NCBI GenBank assembly: GCA_963800475.1
Contig: CAWDAZ010000003.1
Span: 62,001-126,000, forward strand
DNA: 64,000 nt
Direction of reading: 5' to 3'
Source: Palsa-465 sp963800475
Lineage (GTDB): Bacteria > Actinomycetota > Thermoleophilia > Solirubrobacterales > Solirubrobacteraceae
The notes below the pieces were generated by a model. That model was given only the letters and a program-made list of their open reading frames with translations, ran no database searches and was not told the DNA's origin. Shown piece by piece: positions 8,773 through 14,988 of the stretch (positions are counted from its first letter, which is position 1; every line of letters starts with the position of its first letter). The translations under genes were made by a program, and so were the position numbers.

Positions 8773-8876
8773 GCATCAAGAGGGGTGGAGGGATATGGCC
8801 CTGTGAAACCCCGGCAACCTCCCGCAAGGGAAAGGTGCCAATTCCATCAGGCTCCAACAACAAGCCTGGGAGATGT
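8773..8876 (+). ncRNA. SAM-I (S-box) riboswitch aptamer
   Basis: Clear S-box core: AAGAGGGGTGGAGGGA from 8778, GGCCCTGTGAAACC near 8797, CGGCAACC near 8812, AAAGGTGCCAATTCCATCAG near 8830. P1 is closed by GCATC (8773-8777) with GATGT (8872-8876). SAM binding is expected to stabilise P1 and permit the terminator at 8896-8929, shutting off the gene at 8935. The class normally controls methionine and SAM genes. Confidence 0.9.
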
Positions 8877-8895
8877 GGAAGAGGCGGTTTCACAG

Positions 8896-8929
8896 AACCT
8901 CCGACCACAGACCCCGGCGGAGGTTTTTT
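8896..8929 (+). terminator. Riboswitch expression-platform terminator
   Basis: Stem AACCTCCG (8896-8903) with CGGAGGTT (8918-8925), 14-base loop, and a run of six T at 8924-8929. The 3' arm contains GGAGG (8919-8923), the only plausible ribosome-binding site for the ATG at 8935, so the same hairpin could block both transcription and translation. Confidence 0.85.
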
Positions 8930-8934
8930 CACAT

Positions 8935-10170
8935 ATGCCGCCAGAGTCTCTCATCTGCAAGGAATGTAGGGCCGAGTATCCACTCGAGGCCGAATACGTC
9001 TGCGAGCGCTGCTTCGGCCCGCTCGAGGTCGCGTTCGCCTCGCGGGCGTCGGCCGACCCGGACGAGCTGAGGCGCAGGATCCAAGCGGGGCCGCACTCGC
9101 TGTGGCGCTATTCCGACTTCCTGCCGGTGGCCACGCCGCCGAAGGGCACGCTGCCCGCCGGCTGGACGCCGCTGCTGCGCGTCGATCGGCTTGCCGAGGC
9201 GCTCGGCCTCGAGGAGGTGTGGATCAAGAACGACGCCGCCAATCCCACCCATTCGTTCAAGGACCGGGTCGTGTCGGTGGCGCTTGCGCGCGCGCGGGAG
9301 CTCGGCTTCCAGACGGTTGCGTGCGCGTCGACCGGCAACCTCGCCAATGCGGTCGCGGCCCACGCGGCGGCCGCCGGGCTCGAGTCGTTCGTGTTCGTAC
9401 CGGCCGACCTCGAGGAGCAGAAGCTGCTCGCGACTGGTGTGTACGGCACCAACCTGGTCGCCGTGCGCGGCAACTACGACGACGTCAACCGGCTGTGCAC
9501 CGAGCTGTCGGCCGAGCACGAGTGGGCGTTCGTCAACATCAACCTGCGGCCGTACTACTCGCAGGGCTCGAAGACGCTCGCGTTCGAGACCGCCGAGCAG
9601 CTCGGCTTCGAGCTGCCCGACCGGGTGGTATGCCCGATCGCTTCGGGGTCGCTGTTCACGAAGATCGCAAAGGGCTTCGAGGAGTGGCTCGAGGCGGGGC
9701 TGCTCGAGGGTGAGCTGCCCGCGTTCAACGGCGCCCAGGCGGCCGGCTGCTCGCCTGTCGCCAGCGCGTTCGAAGCGAACCTGGACGTGTGCCGCCCCGT
9801 CAAGCCGGAGACGATCGCCAAGTCGCTGGCGATCGGGAACCCTGCCGACGGGCCGTATGCGCTCGATCTGGCGCGTCGCACCGGCGGCGGCATCGACGCC
9901 GTTACCGACGAGGAGATCCGGGAGGGCATCCGCCTGCTGGCGCAGACGACCGGGATCTTCACGGAGGCCGCCGGCGGCGTCACCGTCGCGGTGCTCTCGA
10001 AGCTCGCGCGGCGCGGCGATATCGACCCCTCCGAGCGGGTCGTCGCGTACATCACCGGCGAGGGGCTGAAGACGCTCGACTGCGCCCGCGGGGCGTATGA
10101 GGCGTGGGACATCGAGCCGACGGTCGAGTCGTTCGAGCTCGCCGGCGAGCGTGTCAAGGCGGTCGCATAG
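8935..10170 (+). CDS. thrC: Threonine-synthase-like PLP enzyme under SAM riboswitch
   Basis: 411 aa, PLP fold type II. Threonine synthase converts O-phosphohomoserine to threonine. An N-terminal zinc ribbon (CKEC at 8-11, CERC at 24-27) precedes the catalytic domain. The PLP lysine is in THSFKDR, with the phosphate/substrate loop ACASTGNLANA and glycine-rich PIASGSLF. The start ATG at 8935 follows directly on the terminator; the longer upstream frame is riboswitch. The downstream neighbour at 10202 is a ThiS/MoaD-like carrier ending in Gly-Gly. SAM-I control and that partner suggest sulfur transfer to phosphohomoserine (homocysteine synthesis) as an alternative reaction; this is inference, and sequence alone cannot exclude ordinary threonine synthesis. 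Confidence 0.85.
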   Translation: MPPESLICKECRAEYPLEAEYVCERCFGPLEVAFASRASADPDELRRRIQAGPHSLWRYSDFLPVATPPKGTLPAGWTPLLRVDRLAEALGLEEVWIKNDAANPTHSFKDRVVSVALARARELGFQTVACASTGNLANAVAAHAAAAGLESFVFVPADLEEQKLLATGVYGTNLVAVRGNYDDVNRLCTELSAEHEWAFVNINLRPYYSQGSKTLAFETAEQLGFELPDRVVCPIASGSLFTKIAKGFEEWLEAGLLEGELPAFNGAQAAGCSPVASAFEANLDVCRPVKPETIAKSLAIGNPADGPYALDLARRTGGGIDAVTDEEIREGIRLLAQTTGIFTEAAGGVTVAVLSKLARRGDIDPSERVVAYITGEGLKTLDCARGAYEAWDIEPTVESFELAGERVKAVA

Positions 10171-10187
10171 CGCGCCGGGGCGCGCAC

Positions 10188-10193
10188 TACACT
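10188..10193 (+). promoter_or_regulatory. -10 box TACACT before the carrier-protein gene
   Basis: TACACT ends eight bases before the ATG at 10202, the spacing seen at many leaderless starts in this window. It would let the carrier be made independently of the riboswitch. Confidence 0.45.
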
Positions 10194-10201
10194 GCCCGCC
10201 G

Positions 10202-10474
10202 ATGCCAGTGACGGTCAAGATCCCGACGCAGCTCAGGGCGGCCACCGACGGCGAGGCGACCGCCGAGGTCGACGGCGCGACCGTCGGCGAGGTACTCGAC
10301 GCACTGTACGAGCGCTACGACGAGCTGCGTTCGCGAATCGCGGAGGACGGCGGGCTGCGGCGGTTCGTGAACGTGTACGTCGGCGGCGAGGACATCCGCT
10401 TCCTCGACGGGCTCGATACGCCGGTGTCCGACGGCGACGAGGTCACGATCCTGCCCGCGGTGGCCGGCGGATAG
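10202..10474 (+). CDS. ThiS/MoaD-family sulfur-carrier-like protein
   Basis: 90-aa ubiquitin-fold protein. It starts MPVTVKIPTQLR, has the usual strand-helix pattern, and ends DGDEVTILPAVAGG. The C-terminal Gly-Gly is the site adenylated and thiocarboxylated by E1-like enzymes in sulfur carriers such as ThiS, MoaD and CysO. It lies 31 bases after thrC. MoaD proper is unlikely because no molybdopterin genes are nearby. A CysO-like role delivering sulfide to the adjacent PLP enzyme is the attractive reading but is inference. No E1-like activator or JAMM protease is seen in the window. Confidence 0.8.
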   Translation: MPVTVKIPTQLRAATDGEATAEVDGATVGEVLDALYERYDELRSRIAEDGGLRRFVNVYVGGEDIRFLDGLDTPVSDGDEVTILPAVAGG

Positions 10475-10482
10475 GTACCTTT

Positions 10483-10508
10483 CGCGGGCCCTCCTGTGGG
10501 CTCCCGCG
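10483..10508 (+). terminator. G+C-rich hairpin after the carrier gene
   Basis: CGCGGGCCC at 10483-10491 can pair with GGGCTCCCGCG at 10498-10508 with a two-base bulge. There is no T-run, so termination efficiency is uncertain. Confidence 0.35.
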
Positions 10509-10560
10509 CTCGCGGGCACCGTACAGCGACCCGGTGGGCTACGCTCCGGGCGCTCGAGCG

Positions 10561-11217
10561 ATGCGCGGTCTCAGGCGTCTCACCCCGTCCCGGCTACGGA
10601 GCTTCCTCCGCTGGCTTCCCGTGCGGATCGGCTACGACCGCGGGCCGCGGGTCGCCTCGTGGCTGCGGAAGCGGTGGGTGATCCTGCGCCACCCACAAGC
10701 GGACATCAGGTTCGGCGCCGGCACCTATCTGGGGCCGCGGTTCAGCCTCTTCATTCCCGAGGAGGGCAGCTTCATCGTCGGCGACGGGGTCGAGTTCCGG
10801 CGCGACTTCCGTGCCGAGGTGTCGGGGAACGGCCGGGTGACGATCGGCTCGGGATCGGTGTTCACGTACTCGGTCCTGATCCAGTGCACGACCACGATCG
10901 ACATCGGCGCGCGCTGTCAGTTCGGGCAGACGACGATCCTGCTCGACGGCCAGCATCGGTTCCGCGACATCACCAGGCCGATGCTCGAGCAGGGGTACGA
11001 CTGGCACCCGCTGACGATCGAGGACGACGTGACCATCACCACCAAGTGCACGATCATGGCCGACATCGGCAAGCGCGCGTTCATCGGCGCCAACTCGGTC
11101 GTGACACGTGCGATCCCGCCCTACACGGTCGCGGTCGGCGCCCCCGCGCGTCCGATCGAGTACTTCGGCCCGCCCGGCGAGGAGCCGGCCGAGCTGCGGG
11201 AGCGGACGGCCTCGTGA
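10561..11217 (+). CDS. Left-handed beta-helix (hexapeptide) acyltransferase, copy 1
   Basis: 218 aa. Hexapeptide-repeat acyltransferase of the LpxA/WbbJ class, acetylating or acylating sugars with an acyl-CoA. Repeats run from about residue 50 (FGAGTYLGPRF) to VTITTKCTIMADIGKRAFIGANSVVT and VGAPARPIEYFGP, the usual end of the beta helix. A histidine in LLDGQHRF is a candidate catalytic base. It is clearly paralogous to the protein at 22001-22705. The ATG at 10561 is preferred because a TACGCT box lies at 10540-10545, downstream of the alternative GTG at 10534. The position near the glycan locus suggests a surface-sugar substrate. Confidence 0.8.
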   Translation: MRGLRRLTPSRLRSFLRWLPVRIGYDRGPRVASWLRKRWVILRHPQADIRFGAGTYLGPRFSLFIPEEGSFIVGDGVEFRRDFRAEVSGNGRVTIGSGSVFTYSVLIQCTTTIDIGARCQFGQTTILLDGQHRFRDITRPMLEQGYDWHPLTIEDDVTITTKCTIMADIGKRAFIGANSVVTRAIPPYTVAVGAPARPIEYFGPPGEEPAELRERTAS

Positions 11218-11343
11218 CCGCCACCACGCCATTTTGCTTCGGCCGTCGCGAGCCACCAGGCGTCCGGCGGGGTTGACCGGTCAGGGGGTGACGCGTTTAG
11301 GATCCCCTCGGCGGCCGGACAACCATAGGGAACGGAGCATTCC

Positions 11344-11730
11344 ATGAGCAGACTTATCGGGCCCCGACGGGGTACCGCAGCGAAGCGCCTTGCGACCGTC
11401 GCGGCGATCGCGGCCGCGCTGGCGCTGGTCCTCGTCGGTCCGGCGGCCGTGTCCGCCAAGACCCGGCTGACGAAGAGCAGGACGTTCACCCTGCACGCCC
11501 ACTCGACCGCGACCTACAACGTCGGCTATCCGGCGGCGCTGAAATACAGCGGCGCCAGGTACTCCTGCACGGTCAAGGTCTCGGGGCCGGGCAAGAGCGG
11601 CGTCAAGATCCTCAGCAAGCGCTCGGCCGAGGGCGGCACGGTGTGCCGCGTGAAGGCCCGCAACAGCAACAAGTTCGAGGACCCGCTCGACGACGCACGG
11701 ATCAAGATCACCACGACGACCACGTACTGA
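11344..11730 (+). CDS. Small secreted basic protein, unknown function
   Basis: 128 aa. After a basic N-terminus (MSRLIGPRRGTAAKR) comes a hydrophobic stretch of about 20 residues ending GPAAVSAK, a signal peptide with cleavage near residue 38. The mature 90 residues are rich in Lys, Thr and Ser with two cysteines (YSCTVKV and TVCRVKA) placed to form one disulfide, and end KITTTTTY. No family recognised. A possible promoter is TTGACC (11273-11278) with TAGGAT (11298-11303), though the 19-base spacing is long; GGAGC precedes the ATG. Confidence 0.65.
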   Translation: MSRLIGPRRGTAAKRLATVAAIAAALALVLVGPAAVSAKTRLTKSRTFTLHAHSTATYNVGYPAALKYSGARYSCTVKVSGPGKSGVKILSKRSAEGGTVCRVKARNSNKFEDPLDDARIKITTTTTY

Positions 11731-11736
11731 GTAGGC

Positions 11737-11758
11737 GGGGGTGCCATCCGGCGCCCCC
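11737..11758. terminator. Hairpin between convergent genes
   Basis: GGGGGTGCC (11737-11745) pairs with GGCGCCCCC (11750-11758) through a four-base loop, one G-T pair included. It sits between the stops at 11730 (plus) and 11785 (minus) and could end transcription from either side. Confidence 0.6.
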
Positions 11759-11784
11759 ACGAGTCTGTCTGGTGGGCGCGCCGC

Positions 11785-12495
11785 CTACGCGGCGGCGATG
11801 CCCACCGGGCAGCTCACGCCGGTGCCGCCGAGCCCGCAATAGCCCATCGGGTTCTTGTGCAGGTACTGCTGGTGGTAGTCCTCGGCGTAGTAAAAGGGCC
11901 AGCAGGATGACTCGTGCGCGGTCCGATCAGGCGGGTCAGGGTGACGAGCGGACCGCAAGCACGAGGCCGCGATCTCGGTCGTGATCTCCGCATAGCCGGC
12001 GTCCGCGAGCCGCTTGGCGTACGCGGCACGGGATGCCTCCGCCTGCTCGCGCTGCTGCTCGGTCGTCCAGTAGATCGCGGAGCGGTACTGCGTGCCGACG
12101 TCGTTGCCCTGGCGCATCCCCTGGGTCGGGTCGTGGTTCTCCCAGAACAGGCGCAGAATCTCGTTGTATGAGATCACCGCGGGGTCGAACACGACGAGCA
12201 CCGCCTCGGTGTGGCCGGTTCTGCCGCTGCAGACCTCCTCGTAGGTCGGGTTCGGAGTGAAGCCGCCGGCGTATCCGACGGCTGTGGTGGAGACCCCGGG
12301 CGCCTGCCAGAACACGCGCTCGGCGCCCCAGAAGCAGCCCATCGCCACCACCGCCTGCTGTAGCCCGTCGGGGAACGGCGGGCGCAGCGGAGTGCCGAGC
12401 ACGGCGTGCTTGTTTGACAGCGGCAGTTCCGTGTCCCGGCCGGGCAGGGCGTTTGCCGGGTCGACGAGAGTTGCCTTGTTGCGGAATCCGAGCAC
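11785..12495 (-). CDS. msrA: Peptide methionine-S-sulfoxide reductase MsrA with internal insertion
   Basis: 236 aa; repairs methionine-S-sulfoxide in proteins. The N-terminal LGFRNKATLVDPANALPGR and the catalytic GCFWG (Cys54) are followed by TGHTEAVLVVFDP, WENHDPTQGMRQGND and YYAEDYHQQYLHKNP, as in the E. coli enzyme. Between TTEIA and PFYYAEDYHQQ there are roughly 20 extra residues (SCLRSARHPDPPDRTAHESS), encoded by a DNA palindrome at 11911-11965; this looks like an in-frame insertion. The GTG start at 12495 is supported by homology beginning there and by a TACCTT box six bases upstream. The C-terminal CPVG may supply a resolving cysteine. Confidence 0.92.
   Translation of the reverse strand: MLGFRNKATLVDPANALPGRDTELPLSNKHAVLGTPLRPPFPDGLQQAVVAMGCFWGAERVFWQAPGVSTTAVGYAGGFTPNPTYEEVCSGRTGHTEAVLVVFDPAVISYNEILRLFWENHDPTQGMRQGNDVGTQYRSAIYWTTEQQREQAEASRAAYAKRLADAGYAEITTEIAASCLRSARHPDPPDRTAHESSCWPFYYAEDYHQQYLHKNPMGYCGLGGTGVSCPVGIAAA
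11911..11965. repeat. REP-like palindrome inserted in msrA
   Basis: CTCGTGCGCGGTCCG (11911-11925) is the inverse complement of CGGACCGCAAGCACGAG (11949-11965) apart from two extra bases; the loop is 23 bases. The boundaries coincide with the extra residues in MsrA, as expected for a small palindromic element that landed in frame. Confidence 0.7.
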
Positions 12496-12501
12496 GCTTA
12501 A

Positions 12502-12507
12502 AAGGTA
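12502..12507 (-). promoter_or_regulatory. -10 box TACCTT for msrA
   Basis: Minus-strand TACCTT lies six bases before the GTG at 12495 and supports that start over the upstream ATG. Confidence 0.45.
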
Positions 12508-12549
12508 GTAGCCCGGTGCGGCGCAGCGCAACTGCTGCTGTGCCTTAAG

Positions 12550-13503
12550 CTAGAGCACGAGCGTTCGGTAGCGAACCGCTCCACGGGCCACGGCCCAGCA
12601 CTCGACCAGGTCGTGGACGAGCAGGAACGGAACGCTTCCAGCTCCGGCTCCGGCTCGGAGGGCGCGTCTGCGCAGCTCAATCAGGTGCAGCGTGAGCACC
12701 ATGCGTCGCAGCCACGCGGGCGCGGCCAGTGCGGCAATCGAGCGCCACATCAGGTAGTGCCAGACGTTCCAGAACACGCCTCGATGGAGGATCATCCGTA
12801 CATCGGGGTGGCGGGCGAACACCTGAATGGCCTCCCCCCACCGGGTGGCGATCCGAAGCGCCTGGCCGGTCGTGAGCGACTCAACAGCGTGGTAGACAAC
12901 TGCCTCGGCCGCGAACACGGCCCGGGCGCCGGCCTCGAACGCGCGCCAGGCCAAGTCGGTGTCCTCGGCGGCGGGACGGAGGCCGAAGCTTTCGTCGAAT
13001 CCGCCCAGCCGGTCGAGCAGCTCACGGGGATAGAAGATGTTGCACGTCTCGTAGCGGGGTCCGAGCGCGTCGACGCAAACCGTGTGCGAGAACGGTTCGG
13101 AGACGCATCGATGCTGGTGTGGTTCGGGGATCGTCCGGCCCTGGACGATCGAACCGGGCGCGCCGCGCTCTGCGTGAAGCCCGGCCCGAAGCCAGTCGGC
13201 GGCAGCGACGCAGTCGTCGTCGGTGAACGCGATCAATGGACCGCGGGCGGCCCGCCACCCGGCGTTGCGCGCGGCCGACGGCCCGCGTGGCGTCTGGTGG
13301 CGCAGGATCCGCAGCCTCAGCCGCGGAGTCCCTTCCCACGAGTCGAGCAGCCGGGCGGTATCGGCCCTCGATCCGTCGTCGACGACGACCACCTCGAAGC
13401 CCGAGAATTCGAGCGTCTGCCGGGCGAGGCTGTCGAGCAGGCGCTCGAGCCGGTCCGGGCGGTCGCGCGTAGCCACCACTACTGAGACCAGCGGCTGCGG
13501 CAC
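12550..13503 (-). CDS. Family 2 glycosyltransferase (glycan locus)
   Basis: 317-aa GT-A fold sugar transferase. It starts VSVVVATRDRPDRLERLLDSL, with VVVVDDGS (first nucleotide-binding Asp), PSAARNAGWRAARG, and the metal-binding FTDDDC. The acceptor-side ED motif is AAEDTDLAWRAFEAG. The C-terminal 90 residues contain amphipathic or membrane-associated helices (FWNVWHYLMWRSIAALAA), suggesting membrane attachment. Donor and acceptor cannot be read from sequence. The GTG start is preceded by TACAAT with eight bases between. It is the downstream edge of the 20-kb glycan locus, after the phosphotransferase on the same strand. Confidence 0.85.
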   Translation of the reverse strand: MPQPLVSVVVATRDRPDRLERLLDSLARQTLEFSGFEVVVVDDGSRADTARLLDSWEGTPRLRLRILRHQTPRGPSAARNAGWRAARGPLIAFTDDDCVAAADWLRAGLHAERGAPGSIVQGRTIPEPHQHRCVSEPFSHTVCVDALGPRYETCNIFYPRELLDRLGGFDESFGLRPAAEDTDLAWRAFEAGARAVFAAEAVVYHAVESLTTGQALRIATRWGEAIQVFARHPDVRMILHRGVFWNVWHYLMWRSIAALAAPAWLRRMVLTLHLIELRRRALRAGAGAGSVPFLLVHDLVECWAVARGAVRYRTLVL

Positions 13504-13511
13504 GGGGCGGG

Positions 13512-13517
13512 ATTGTA
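13512..13517 (-). promoter_or_regulatory. -10 box TACAAT, leaderless glycosyltransferase gene
   Basis: TACAAT on the minus strand ends eight bases before the GTG at 13503. It sits in the 21-base gap after the phosphotransferase gene, so the glycosyltransferase may have its own promoter. Confidence 0.5.
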
Positions 13518-13524
13518 GGCGGGT

Positions 13525-14946
13525 CTACATGTAGCCGAGTAGCTTCATCTGCCGCTCCAGTGCGGCCAGCTCCGCTTCGGACGGCGGGGCCGCGGCACCG
13601 GGCGACCTGCCCTCCTCCGACCCCGGAGCGTCGGCCGCGCGAGCCGCCGCCCGCAACTTGGCCACCGATTCCGGCAGCTGCCCTGCGTCGAGCGGTGACA
13701 GTTCAGCGGGGTCCTCGAGCAGGTCGTAGACGGCCTCGACGCGATCCCGGATCAGAAGCTTGTAACGACCGTCGACGGCGGCCGTCAGACGGGGAGTGAG
13801 CCGGGCGATGGCCTGAGGGTCGAGCTTCCGCCGCTCCGTGAACCTTCGCACCCGGACATCTTCAGGCCCTGCCATCGGGTCGTACTGGGCCAGCGCGATG
13901 CCCGCCGGCTGCCCCGTGTCGGTCAGCGGGTGAGCGTTGACGCCACAGGCCGCCGCGATCCGCCCCGGCACCTGGGCCAGGCTCATGACCTCTTGGTCGG
14001 CGATTCCCCCCGGGCCGGCCGACAGGAAGGGAACGTGGATGAGGCGCTCGTCGAGTGAGAACCCGTGGGCGATCAGCCCTCCTTCGCCAAAATTCTCGCC
14101 GTGATCGGAGGTGATGATCACCAGGGTTTGGTCGAGGATGCCCCGGGCATCCAGCGCCTCCAGAATCCCACCCACCCAGTCGTCCGCATAGTTGACCGCG
14201 CGGGCGTATAGGTGGCGCATGCGCTCCAGGGAATCGGGAGGGATCTCGGCTGCTCCGGCCACGATCAGGCAGATGGCCTCGAAGCTCAGGTAGCGCCGGG
14301 CGTCCTCAGCGGCGCGCAGGCGATCGACGAGGCCCAGGTCGTTGAACGGCCGGGGCGGCAGGTAGGGCGAGTGGCACTCGACCAGGTTGACGAACCAGAA
14401 CGTGGGCCGTCCGGACCAGGCGTCGATCGACGACCGCAGCCGGGCGCCGATCTGGCCGGCGCCGTCGTCAGAGTTGGCCGCCAGCCCCTCGAGCGCCCAG
14501 GCCAGCCGTGCGCGGCTCCCGCCGGCCGTCAGGGCGTCGAGCCGGCGCGTTCGCCGGCCAGGCAGATACTCGAAGCTGTCGAACCCGATGTCGAAGCCCA
14601 CGGCCGCCGAGACCCACAGGTTGGCGCTGAGGCCGTGAGTGGCGTAGCCCGCCTTGCGCAGGACCTCCGGCAGGATCCGGCTGGAGATCCGCTCCCATGC
14701 TGGACGGACGCTGTGCGCGGTTCCCGCGGGCGGCTGAGCCAGACCGAGCTGCCGCGGCAGCCGCCCGGTGAACAGCGAGGCGTGTGAGCTGAGCGTCCAG
14801 CTGCCGGTGGCGTACATCTGCGGAGCGGCATGTCCTCGCCGCGCCAGATCCGACATCACGGGGGTGGAGCCGGCGGGCGCCCCGTAGGGCTCCAGCGCAT
14901 CGCGCCGGGCCGCGTCGAGAACGACAAGCAGGACATTGGGCTGCAC
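13525..14946 (-). CDS. Sulfatase-fold phospho- or sulfo-group enzyme (alkaline phosphatase superfamily)
   Basis: 473 aa. The N-terminal NVLLVVLDAARRDALEPYG holds metal-binding aspartates; TSDHGENFGEGGLIAHG supplies the Asp-His pair. At the nucleophile position the usual C/S-x-P-x-R sulfatase motif is replaced by WTLSSHASLFTG, with a threonine where the formylglycine cysteine would be. Threonine nucleophiles are typical of LtaS/OpgB/EptA phosphotransferases in this superfamily, so a phospho-substituent transferase or phosphodiesterase is more likely than a sulfatase. No signal peptide or membrane anchor is visible, suggesting a cytoplasmic or peripheral protein. Divergent from the flippase gene across 42 bases. 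Confidence 0.75.
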   Translation of the reverse strand: MQPNVLLVVLDAARRDALEPYGAPAGSTPVMSDLARRGHAAPQMYATGSWTLSSHASLFTGRLPRQLGLAQPPAGTAHSVRPAWERISSRILPEVLRKAGYATHGLSANLWVSAAVGFDIGFDSFEYLPGRRTRRLDALTAGGSRARLAWALEGLAANSDDGAGQIGARLRSSIDAWSGRPTFWFVNLVECHSPYLPPRPFNDLGLVDRLRAAEDARRYLSFEAICLIVAGAAEIPPDSLERMRHLYARAVNYADDWVGGILEALDARGILDQTLVIITSDHGENFGEGGLIAHGFSLDERLIHVPFLSAGPGGIADQEVMSLAQVPGRIAAACGVNAHPLTDTGQPAGIALAQYDPMAGPEDVRVRRFTERRKLDPQAIARLTPRLTAAVDGRYKLLIRDRVEAVYDLLEDPAELSPLDAGQLPESVAKLRAAARAADAPGSEEGRSPGAAAPPSEAELAALERQMKLLGYM

Positions 14947-14955
14947 GGGTGGGGA

Positions 14956-14961
14956 AGCGTA
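14956..14961 (-). promoter_or_regulatory. -10 box TACGCT for the sulfatase-fold gene
   Basis: Nine bases separate it from the GTG at 14946. It forms a back-to-back pair with the plus-strand box at 14975-14980. Confidence 0.5.
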
Positions 14962-14974
14962 GCCAGGGTGCCGC

Positions 14975-14980
14975 TACGAT
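14975..14980 (+). promoter_or_regulatory. -10 box TACGAT for the flippase gene
   Basis: Ends eight bases before the GTG at 14989 and argues for that start rather than GTG 14968, which lies upstream of the box. Confidence 0.5.
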
Positions 14981-14988
14981 CGCCCCGG

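Noticed and set aside
13525..14946. Ordinary sulfatase call
   Set aside because: The required C/S-x-P-x-R formylglycine motif is absent.
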